NCBI GenBank assembly: GCA_041583135.1
Contig: JBFHGJ010000002.1
Location: 62,001 to 126,000, forward strand
Direction: 5' to 3'
DNA from: JABSOG01 sp041583135
GTDB taxonomy: Bacteria > Pseudomonadota > Gammaproteobacteria > Enterobacterales > Alteromonadaceae
DNA length: 64,000 nucleotides
The notes beneath the pieces are model-generated. The model was not told the DNA's origin and did not search any database. It saw nothing but the letters and a program-made list of their open reading frames with translations. Each line of letters begins with the position of its first letter. The stretch's first letter is position 1. The position numbers were made by a program, and so were the translations under genes. Shown piece by piece: positions 39,001 through 48,600 of the stretch.

Positions 39001-39607
39001 ATGTGGTCGCTGCAACACGCACCAAAGTTGCCCGTATCGGACATTGTGAGGTCAAATCGAAGGGCTGTTCGCTGCATTGCTTCTCCGCCTGTGCCAATTG
39101 TTCGGCAGTGGCCGAGGTCATGTCCAATTGATTGAAGGCAACGCTTTGAGCTGGCAGCACCTTTTGCACCGGCTCACCGGATGGGTCTTCACCATAGACG
39201 GTTCTTAAAATATGATGGCGTTCAATTAAGGCATCGAGGCTTTGTTGTAACGCATCGATATGCAGCTCGCCATCAAGTTGCAACGATAACGTCATATGAT
39301 AATGATGGCTTTGGTTATCCATTTGATAGATCAACCACAAGCGCTGCTGGTCAAACGACAGCGGCCAAAGTTCGCGCGCTGCTGCCGCCTTAATGACGTT
39401 TTTTTGGGGGGCGGAGCCTGAGCGTTTTTGACTGAACTGATGAATAAACGCCAGTACCTCGGCCTTGTGTTGTGACAAAAATGCCTTGTCTTCATCGCTC
39501 AAACGTTTGAGGTTGCCCTCAAGGCTCAACTTGCCTTCACGCTCACTCAGACGGATGCCTTTTTGTACCAATTTAACCAAGAACGCTTTGATGTTTATAT
39601 TTCCCAT
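33017..39607 (-). CDS. NRPS protein B: modules 4 and 5, C-A-T-C-A-T
   Basis: This is a 2,196-aa bimodular protein. Residues 1-55 form a TubC/betaHD docking domain (INIKAFLVKLVQKGIRLS). C4 HHIACDG lies at about 212; A4 at about 687; T4 GGNS at about 1062; C5 HHIASDG at about 1259; A5 at about 1734; T5 GGHS at about 2127. A4 code DASTVAAICK is nearly a known Tyr code (DASTVAAVCK) and close to the GrsA Phe code (DAWTIAAICK), so an aromatic residue, best Tyr, is predicted. This is the natural candidate for beta-hydroxylation by the CmlA-like enzyme. A5 code DVEELGVVTK has Glu239 and Glu278 and no small-residue signature; a basic residue (Arg, Lys, Orn or capreomycidine) is a reasoned guess. In A5 the usual YGPTE is YGLTE. 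The tail SVLEDFEL is the docking motif for protein C. ATG 39607 overlaps gene A by 13 bases. Confidence 0.95.
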   Translation of the reverse strand: MGNINIKAFLVKLVQKGIRLSEREGKLSLEGNLKRLSDEDKAFLSQHKAEVLAFIHQFSQKRSGSAPQKNVIKAAAARELWPLSFDQQRLWLIYQMDNQSHHYHMTLSLQLDGELHIDALQQSLDALIERHHILRTVYGEDPSGEPVQKVLPAQSVAFNQLDMTSATAEQLAQAEKQCSEQPFDLTSQCPIRATLVRVAATTWRVWITVHHIACDGWSQALLSQELMSLYQAFAEGRANPLAPMALQYHDYAVWQREQLTEQAMNKQLAYWKAQLAELPQCHQLPLDRPRPDGVANKAALWRTALSRTQLDQMKALANAQGTTLFMVLQTAYALLLSLYSNSDDIVMGTPIANKDQPELAPVVGFFVNSLVLRTRFQGDPRMSELLKRNAGQLLDAYQHKTLPFDALVDALAPERSGAYNPLFQVMLVLDNQQQSQLQLPGLKVTTLAGEARVAKFDMTLTAVEQDAGLQLDWWYVEELFDHVSIVQMAAAFERLVEQWLAEPNLRVSDFSLVDEQSRKAALNSEVTQRELPVDALVHKRFEQMALQMPDATAVVFGEQRLSYSELNRRANQAAHALVDKGIKPDTIVALAITRSIDWVVAVLAILKAGGAYLPLDAANPPARIAQIIADAQVKWVLGHQGWPQSHTEALTQHTAQWLDLAELKGEPHNVRVADLTAGHLAYVIYTSGSTGKPKGVMLEHRGLYNTCVCQIDNFEITCASRVLQFASAAFDAATSEWAMALASGASLYIVDEQTKQNAQLLDAFAKCHQITHATIPPALLGYLERDDWASMTHLVVAGESCPLATAQVWAEGRVLFNAYGPSEATICASIGRYDSDCAWLTIGTAVDNTRLLVLDQQQRPVPDGICGELYIAGVGLARGYLNQPQLTAEAFLASLPGQTEPQRVYRSGDKVRRLADGRLLFVGRSDNQLKIRGFRVEPQEIEKRIAAVDGVRGVAVIADDACEQLLCFIVSNEGERAVEKVAQHLAEQLPDYMIPDRYLVLAQLPLTLNGKLDSKALRLLAKAQTAQAEYVAPATAVEATLATLMAQLLKLERFSAEANFFAFGGNSLSATRLVGLIEQHLDAKLKVGDIFSAPTVRQLALLVGTQRQSAQTADIETAPADAELPLSFAQMRLWLAEQIEQGSGQYNIPGALKLKGQLNVAALEQALSAIVERHDIIKTVYRQNAQAEVNQQLLPSGGFVLTMLDISAIGAGAQQVKLEQIIEEEAQAPFDLSTDLMLRGALVKLSNDEHLLLLTMHHIASDGWSMAILTDELSVLYNAFVKGQDNPLSPLAVQYRDYAWWQYQPLQLQAMDEQIGYWQQQLKGIPTVHSLPLDRPRPAVADMTGALFTAQLDASTTQALNTLAQQSGASLFMLLNAAMAIVLGRYSGEDDIVLGTLVANREHPALAPMVGFFVNVLALRTDLSGNPSFKQLLARSKQTLLDAYSHQQLPFERIIDVLEPARTLSHHPIFQVMLVLQNNPQSQLAFEQLQVAEVKGSNPVALYDLTLNVMESEAGLQLNFEYATALFDRTTIVRMAESLVVLLEGVAKAPESPVSRLPLLGQTQQRQVLTQWNQTDFSYDKGLCVHHLFEQQLALHGDKPAAICQDRQLSYRQLDAKANQLARYLQTQGVGPDVLVGMCTERSLEMTVAILAILKAGGTLVPLDPKYPQARLAYMIEASKMPLVLSLSAQRTVLPSSQAQFCLDSDWSQIAEFDDSAVISSVQSEHLAAVFYTSGSTGVPKGVEVPHGTLVNFAYGMKDILKLDDNDRFLQLASISFDVLFEELLPTWLSGAAVVLPPADFMPTPDALQQITEQQQVTVFELTTALWHEWVNQLYVAGRKPAKPLRTVLMGGERVLPERFRQWQSFGLQLIHVYGLTEVAVTSTVLVHNPGDGDLEASSTLPIGKPLYNTQIYLLDSEGQPVPIGVPGEMYICGDGLARGYRGQPQLSAEKFVAHPFKANARAYRTGDLARYLANGDIEFIGRIDHQVKVRGFRIELNEINEVIAAQSWVGESLVVLREDEPGDKRICAYLSLACEQEKPQEMLKQVIAQKLPEYMMPSAFVVLEKLPLTPNGKIDRKALPKPDWQVQQGADYRAPQSELQQQLADIWQAVLGLERVGIDDNFFDLGGHSLLATRVIGQVREQLGIELPIRVLFEQQTIAALSVALAELTPVDAGEQTIKGRLAASEDSVLEDFEL
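39595..39607 (-). promoter_or_regulatory. Coupled stop/start junction of NRPS A and B
   Basis: Gene A ends TWEI and stop at 39595; the ATG of gene B (39605-39607) is built from the last A of ACA and the TG of the Trp codon. The overlap is 13 bases. The purine run here (GACGAGA) is a weaker ribosome site than at the C/D and D/E junctions. Confidence 0.75.
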
Positions 39608-42600
39608 GTTTGAGTCTCGTCTTGTTCGCTGTCGTGCTCGGCGAATAGTCCGTCAAGCAACAAAATTTCAGTGTCCAACCACTGTGCAATATCACGAATG
39701 GTTTGGCGCTCGTACAGATCTCGAATAGACACTTCCAAGCCAAATGCCAAGCTTAGTTGCGCCGCCAATTGGCCGAGCAGCAAAGAGTGGCCACCGATAT
39801 CGAAGAAATTGTCGGTGGCGCTGATAGGTGATTGTTCGAGCAGTTGCGCGAAAATATCGGCTAGATGCTGCTCGGTTTCGCCCTGGGGCGCAACATAAGG
39901 CCGAGTCAGGCTGATAGACTCAGGCGCAGGCAAGGCTTTACGGTCGATTTTCGCGCTGATGGTCATGGGCATTTGTGCAATATCTATCACCATCGCCGGT
40001 ACCATATGTGCCGGCAGCGTCTTGGCCAAATCGGCGCGCAACCAAGTTTGTCCGTCCGTTTCGTCGGCGCTGACATAAGCCACCAATTGGCCGCTTTGGC
40101 TGTGATAGATCACTGCCGCCTGCGCGACTTTCTCGTGCTCTAGCACAGCCGCTTCGACCTCAGAGAGTTCGACACGAAAACCGCGAATTTTCACCTGACC
40201 ATCGCAGCGGCCGAAAAATTGCAGATTACCGTCGTCGAGCCACGCCACCAAATCGCCGGTTTTATACATCCGCGCGCCGCCATCAGGGCTAAACGGATCT
40301 GGCAAAAATGCCTTAGCCGTCATCTCAGGTTGATTTAGGTAACCCCGCGCCAAACAAGGTCCACCGATATACAACTCGCCTACGGCGCCGGGTGGCATCA
40401 GACGGCCTTGGCTGTCGAGCACATACAGCTGCCGCAGCGCTAATGCGCTGCCGATAGGCACACTGGTGTCAAACTGATGGTCGCTTAACTCATAAGTCGT
40501 TGCCGTTACAGTCGCCTCCGTCGGGCCATAAGCGTTAACCAAGCGGCATTGCGAACCTAACGCCTTAAGGTGACGAATGATCTCAAGGTTTAACACATCA
40601 CCGCCAAGACACAACAAACGCATTGGGCTGTTGCGCCAATAGGCTTCACTTAGCTCGCAATGGCTCTGTAGCCAATGGAGTGCAAAAGCTGGCGGTAGAT
40701 CTGCCACAGTAATACCGTGAGTCTGGCAGTAACGATAAAAGTCACTACTCGACCATAGGACATTTTCGCGCAAGAATAACTGACTGCCTGCGTGCAGTGC
40801 GCTGAATATGGCTTCTGGCGCGCCATCGAAGCTGATTGAGGCAAACTGGATCACTTTGTCATCGCCTTGCAAGCCGATATGCTCAGCCCAAAGCTTGGTA
40901 TGAACCGCAATGGCCTGATGTTCTATCATTACGCCTTTTGGCTGACCGGTTGAGCCAGAGGTATAGATGACATACGCCAAGTGCTCGGGCAACAAACCCA
41001 ATGTGTTTGGCTCTATATTGCTATCGTCCAAGTCGCTACGACTATCGTGATCGTCCAAGATCACCAAGGTGCGACCGCTATGGTCAACCCGCGATAACAG
41101 ATCCGATTCGATCACCAATTGCGCGGCACCGGCATCAGCTATCATGTGGTCCAAGCGCGCCTGTGGGTAATCGGGATCAAGTGGCAAATAACCGCCACCG
41201 GCTTTTAAAATACCCAGCATACCGACCAGAATATCGACAGAGCGTTTGACACACAAACCGACTGGCTGATTGGCCTGCAAGCCATTGGCAACCAGCTTGC
41301 GGGCCAAACGATTGGCCAAGCGGTTTAGTTCGCCGTAACTTAAACTTCGACCTTCACAATAACCGGCAATGGCCATGGGCTGGGCATCTGCGCGGCGTTC
41401 AAACAACTGATGAACCAACAAAGGCCCCGCCTGCGTTTGCTGCTCGGTGCACCTGCCCGGCAGTTGCTGCTCACGCTGAGCCGTCACTACTGGAAGTGCC
41501 GCAACATACTCACAACCTGAGACCATCCCTTGCAATATTACCTCTAGGCTATCGAGCAATTGCTCGGCTGTCTCGGCGCTGAACTTATCTGTGCGATAGT
41601 TAAGGGTGAACGTCATTTGCGGCTCAGGCATGACCACCAGCGTCAAACCATAATTGGTCTGATCATCACCAACAACCTCGGTGATCTTTAATGGCGAAAG
41701 CGCCTGACTTTCGCGGTTGATCGGATAATTTTCAAACACCACCAGCGAGTCAAACAACGCCGAGCGGTTACCCAGCGGACTTAGTTGTTGAATGTCAGTC
41801 AACGACAAATAACCATAGCGGTTGCGCTGTGACGCGTCCTTATGCAGCTGTTTGAGCCAATCACCGAGCCTTAAGTTCTCATCAAACGCAACTCGTACCG
41901 GCAAGCTGTTGATAAATAAGCCGACAATACGCTCAACTTGCGGCAGCTGCGGCGGACGACCGGAGACCGTTTCGCCAAAACAAATGGTCGCCTCATCACT
42001 ATAGCGATGAAGCAAGTAGGCCCAAGCGGCCTGTACAACGGTGTTCAACGTCACCTGATGACGCTTGGCCAGTTCGCTCAGTTGCTGCGCCTGAGCGGCG
42101 CTAAAGTTAAGCTGCACTTCGGCATTATCCGGCAGTAGGCTCAGCGCTCGGCCTTGTTCACTGCGGCCAAGCCTTGTTTGCGATTCCACTTTGGCCAGAT
42201 ACGCTTGCCAAAAAGTACGGGCCGCTTGAGTGTCTTGTTGCGACAACCACACCAGATATTGCCGATAGTCGGCCACTGGCAACAAAGAAGGCGTTTGCGC
42301 CTGCAAGATAGATTGATAGCTGTGCATGACTTCTTCAAACACCACTGGTAAAGACCAACCATCGATAAGGGCATGGTGGTTGCTCCAGACCAACAGATGA
42401 TGTTCGGCGCTTAAGTGGATCAAAGTCCAGCGCATCAGCGGCGCGCGATCATGGGCAAAACCTTGTGCTTTGTCTGCTTCGCACAGCTGCGCCAAATCAT
42501 GCTGCCAATGGGTCTTATCCTGCCAATCCAATACCTGCCAATTTAACGGCGCGTGGCTCAATACCAGTTGTAAACGGTTATCATCGACGAACGCAGTTCG

Positions 42601-45600
42601 CATCACCGCATGACGTTTGGCAACCCCTTCCCAAGCCTGCTCAAATGCTTCATCGTTGAGCGCTCCTGCGAGCTGGATCTGCAACTGCACAACATAGGCA
42701 TCGTTTTGCACCTCGCTGTGAAACAGCATTCCCTGTTGTATTGGGGTCGATGGATAGAGATCGGCAATCTCGGTAAATTCAGTTTGAAGCGCCTGTAATG
42801 TAGACCTTTCAACCCCAGCCAATGGGAAGTCGCTCGGGGTATGACAAGCGCTTTGCCGTGCAAGGCAATGGTCGATAATTTGCGCCAACAGCTGCTGGAA
42901 ATAGCCGCCAAGGGTGGCGATGCTGCTTTGCTCATATTGCGCTTGGTTGTAGTCGATAACAAAGGTCAACTCACCGTCTTTGACCAAACCGTTAAAGCCG
43001 AGTTCGAACTCACGCAGTCGATTGGGGCTTATCATGTGACCGGCATAGCCATCACAAAGAGTGAAATGACTGTCTTCCGCTAGCGCCGCCTGCCCTAGGT
43101 AGTTAAACACCACCTGTGGCATATTGCCCGGCAATGCGCGGCGTAACTGTTCATCTGCCAAGGTATGATACAAAAGGCCAAAGGACATACCATGATTTGG
43201 CAACGCCCGTAGCTGCTCTTTGACCGACATTATTGCCTCACCAATCTCGTCACCTTCTGCTAACAACAAGGTTTGTGGATAGAGGTTGGTAAACCACCCC
43301 ATGGTGCCTGTGATGTCCATCCCATCGATTACGTCGTGACGACCATGGCTCTCTAGCGCCAATCTAAATGCCTTGTTGCCGCTAAAACGCTTCAGTGCCA
43401 AACACAAGCCGGTGAGTAACAGGTCGTCAATGCGAGTGTGATAGGCATGATGACAGTGAAGCAACAGCTGTTCGGTATGAGCATGGCCTAAACGCACACT
43501 AAAGGTTGCGGTTTGACTTTCACTGCCATCTTGAATAGATGGGTTATCTTGCGGCAATGGTTCAATGGCGTGAGACAGTTGCGCCAACCAGTAGTCTTTG
43601 TCTGCCATGCAAGCTTCGCTTTGCGCCCACAGGTGTAACTGCTGCGCCCATTGCTGATAACTGTGGGATACCTGCGGCATTGCCACCGACTGCCCTTGTT
43701 GCAGTTGCTTGATGACGGCCTGCCAATCTCTTAGCAATACGCGCCAAGAAACCCCATCAACAATCATATGATGGGCAATCAACAACAGTTTTGGCGCTAG
43801 CGTTTGGTGATCAAAATAGACCGCTTTGAACAATGGCCCTTGACGCAATGACAACGACCCTTGATGTTTTTCGCCATGACTAGCGATGGCAGTCGCCACT
43901 TGTTGCTGAGTTGCCTGCGCCAAGTCAACGTACTCAATGGCCTCATCAACCATCGCAGCGGCAAAAGCAATGTAACGGGCACCATTGTCATCAACGCGTA
44001 AACGAAGCACCGCTTGCTGTGCAAACAAGGCACCTACCAACGGCGCCAACCAGTCAAACTTGAAACCTTGGTTTAGTTGCAGCAACACCGACTGGTTATA
44101 GTGGTTTTGTGCGGTTTTATCACCGTCGATAAATCGTTGCTGAATGGGCAGTAGCAACTGTTCATCGGTTTCAGGCGCGGCTAACACCAATGCGGCTTTT
44201 CCTTGAGTCACCACAGGCGCCAAACGGGCAATGGTTTGATGGGCGAACAGGTCTTCTGCGCTAAAGTGATATCCGGCTTGGGCTGCACGCGATATCAACA
44301 TAATGGCCAAAATAGAATCACCACCTAAGCTGAAGAAGTTATCCTCAATCCCGAGGCTGTCACGGTCCAACACTTCTTGCCATAAAGCACAGAGGGCTTG
44401 TTCAACCTCAGTTGTCGGCGCTCGATAAGCGCTTTTTGATTCAAGGGCGATTTCAGGCAGCGCTTTGCGATCAAGTTTGCCATTGGCAGTCAACGGCAAT
44501 TGCGGCAGTACCATAAAGGCGTTTGGCACCATATAGCCCGGTAACGATCGCTGGGCAAATGCCTGCCAATCGATATCCTCGCTGGGGCCAACCAAGTAGG
44601 CAAACAGATGGTTGTCACGGGCTACCACCACCGCTTCTGAAACGTCTTGGTGGGTGTGTAGTACAGACTCAATTTCGCCCAGTTCGATTCTAAAACCACG
44701 CAACTTGACCTGATGATCCACTCGGCCTATATAGCACAGCAAGCCATCTTCATTGAGCTTAACCAAGTCACCGGTACGATAGTAGCGCGTGCCATGACGG
44801 GTGATAAAACTGTCTTGTGTCAACTGAGGTTGATGTCGATAGCCCCGTGACAGGCCAGCGCCGGACAAATACAACTGCCCTGCTGTGCCTAGCGGCACCT
44901 GATCACCATCGTCATCCAATATCACTGCCACTGTGCCATCAACGGGTCGGCCGATGTTGGCATAACCGCCCTGAGTACGGCGTGTCCACGTCGAATAGGT
45001 GGTATCTTCTGAAGGTCCGTACAAGTCGAAAACGTCTTTAACACCTGCTTGATAGAGTTGTTCGACCAACGATTGTGCCAAAGGTTCACCGGCCAAATTG
45101 ACCGTTGTTACCGTACTTGGTAGACCATGGTCGGCCACCAAGGCTTTAATTGCCGAAGGCACCGTATTGACCAGTGTCACCGGGAGATTGAAACCGCTGT
45201 CAAGTAATGTCAAGGCATCATCAACCAACGCCACTTTAAAACCGGCGCTCAATGGCACAAACCACTCAAATATCGACAGGTCAAAACACATTGAGGTGGA
45301 AGCCAGCACGCAAGACAACGCCTCGGGGTCAAACACCCGATGGGCCCAGCATACCAACGCGTGGGCGTTTTGGTGCTCAATCATGACCCCTTTTGGTCGT
45401 CCGGTAGAGCCTGAGGTATAAATCATATAGGCCAGGTTTGACGGCGCTAACGATGATACGGCAACCGGCCCGTCACTGAGCGCCAGCCAATCGGGTTTAT
45501 CCACACAATAGCGCACCGCAGTACCCACCAAGGACTCGTAGGCACTTTGCGTGATAGCCCAGCTCGCCTCGGCATCTTCGATAATGTGCGCAATGCGCGC

Positions 45601-48600
45601 CTGCGGGTATTTTGGATCAACCGCAACATAAGCGCCGCCAGCCTTAAGCACCGCCAACACCGCAACAGCAAGGTCTAGGTGACGGTCTAAACAGATCACA
45701 ACCGGCTGGTCAGGGCCAACACCATCGGCAACCAGACGATGGGCCAAGCGATTGGCGCGACGATTCAATTCGCCATAGCTCAAGGTGCGGTGTTCGCCGT
45801 CGATGGTAACGCCGTAAAAGGCGATATTGTCCGGGTTTTGTTCGGCCTGCTGCTCAAATCCACGGTGTAGCAACTGCGCAGGTTGGGTAAGCGCTTTGCC
45901 GCTTAACCACTGGCTGATTTGCTGCTGCTCATTGGCTGAGAATAACGGTAACTGCTTAACCTTGGTATCCGGCTGTTCGCCAACCGCCGCCAAAATCACC
46001 GCAAAGTGTTGTGCCATACGTTCGATAGTGGCCGGTTTAAACAACGCACTGTCGTATTCCCAACTGAGCTGCAAGCCTTCGGGCGCCTCGGCAATGGTCA
46101 GCGTTAAGTCATACTTGCTGATGCCGCGCGTCGGTTCTAGGGTTTGTACTTCAAGCCCCGGTAACCTAAGCGCAAGCGATGGCTGCATCACAATGAGTAT
46201 TTGGAACAGCGGGTTGTAGGCTAGGCTGCGCTGTGGCGCCAGCAGGTCAACCAGCGCGTCGTAACAGAGCCTATTGCTGCCTAGGCAGTTTTGCAGCCAT
46301 TGCCCGTTGCGGCGAACCAAATCGGCAAAACCCGGATTGTCTTGCAAGTTGCTGCGCAGCATTTGCGTATCGGCAAAAAAGCCCACGGTATCTGCCCATT
46401 GCGATTGGTCGCGGTTGATCACCGGCGTGCCCATCACGATATCGTTTTGTCCACTGTGACGACCTAAAAGGCAGGCAAAAGCACTTTGCAGTAACACAAA
46501 CAACGTACCACCCATGGCTTTTGCCCGGTCGTTCAGCTGTTGTGCCAACGCTGTGTCAATACGTTGATAGTGGTATCGTCCTTGGTGTTGTGCTTGTACT
46601 GGGCGGGCATGGTCCAGCGGTAAATTGTGTACTTGAGGTAGCTCGGCCAATTGTTCACGCCAATAGGTCTGCGCCTTATCAAGATCTGGCTGAGGCTGTG
46701 CGTTTTGCCACCACGCATAATCCTGATAATCACTCACTACCGCAGGCAGATTCGCCCCTTGCCCTTTAACTTCGGCTTCATACAGCGCCGCCAACTCTGC
46801 GCTCAATACCGTCATACTGTGACCATCGGCCGCGATATGATGTACCGTCAGGGCCAACACATGACGGGTTGGTTCAACTCGCAGCAAAGCCGCGCGCAAC
46901 AGTAAGTCACGACTCAAGTCAAACGGCGCCGTTGCTTGGTTAACCAACCACTGCTGCATATCGACATTTTCATCCACTTCAAGGGATATGGTTGCAGTGG
47001 GATGATAAGCAACCACAGGCTGGCCGTTGTCAGAGCTGGTAATGATACTGCGCAGAACACCATAACGCTCAAGCAGTGCGTTTAACGCTTTGCCCAGCGC
47101 CGCAACATCCAAGTGACCTGTGATAGACAAGGCCAAGGGCATATTGTACTGAGCTTTACCCGGTTCGATTTGGTCGATTAACCACAAACGGCGCTGCGCA
47201 GACGACAAGGTTAACGGCGCATCGGCCGGTCTTTGCCATGATGTAGTACCAGCCAAACCCGGCCGTGTTGCCGCAAGAGCGGCCAATTCGGCAACGGTTT
47301 GATGACGCATCACATCATCAAGACCAATGGCGATATTGAGTTGTTGTTCGATCTGCCAAACCAACCTAGCGGCCAATAACGAATGCCCGCCCAATACGAA
47401 AAAGTTATCGTCAATACCGATATCTTCACGATTGAGCAAGCCTTGCCAAATCGTCAACAACTTAGCCTCAAGCTCGGTTCTTGGCAGTTGATACTGACGC
47501 GCGCCCAGTGGTTGAAAATTGGCTTTGGGTAATGCTTTACGATCCAACTTGCCATTTGGCGTCAACGGCCAACGTGCCAACGGGATAATGTCCCCAGGCA
47601 CCATATATGGCGGTAAGTTATCGCTTAAAAACGCAAGTAGTTGGGCGTTGTCGATATCGCCTATCACATACGCGACCAACTGCTGGGCTTGGCTATCAGC
47701 CAACACTGTCGCATCGGCCACACCGTCAAAACGACGGATCCAACTCTCAACCTCTCCCAGCTCAACACGAAAGCCGCGCACCTTGACCATATGTTCGTTA
47801 CGACCAATATATTGCAACAGCCCTTCACTATCGACCCGCATCAAATCGCCAGTACGATAGAGTCTACCGCCGGGGACATTTTGCCCTTCTAAGAAACGCG
47901 CTTTGGTCAATTCAGGTTGATTGAGATAGCCCCGCGCCAAACCCTTACCGGCCAGATACAACTCACCGACGACGCCTTTGGGCACGCTTTGCTGCTGGCT
48001 GTTGAGTAAGTAGGTAGTAGTACCGCGCAGCGCCTTGCCGATGGAATTGCGGCCATTGGGCTGACGTAGGACAAAAGTTGAATACGTGGTATCTTCAGAT
48101 GGCCCATAAAGGTCGTAAACCTTGTCAACACCTTGGGCGTACAGTTTATCCACCACTGACTGATCGAGAAACTCACCGGCGATATTGACCGTTTTGGCAC
48201 TTTTGGGCAGCGCATTGGTGGTAAGCCATGTTTTGATAACCGATGGTACAGTGTTGACCAAGCTCACCGCTAAGCCAGATTCGACCGCTAAGGCATCTTT
48301 GACCAAAACAACTTGGCCGCCGTAGCACAAAGGCACAAACAGTTCAAATGCCGACAAGTCAAAGCACACGGAGCTGACCGCCAGCACCGCCGATAACTCT
48401 TGTGCATCATAGACATCACCCGCCCACTCTATACGCGCGGCGATGTTACGGTGTTCAATCATCACCCCTTTAGGATTGCCGGTAGAGCCGGAGGTAAAGA
48501 TGACATAAGCCAGATCTTCGGGGGTTATTGTCGGCAATCCGTCACTTTGCTCGGAGTATTGCGACAGCGCGGTTAACTGATCTAGCAATAGCAACTCGGC

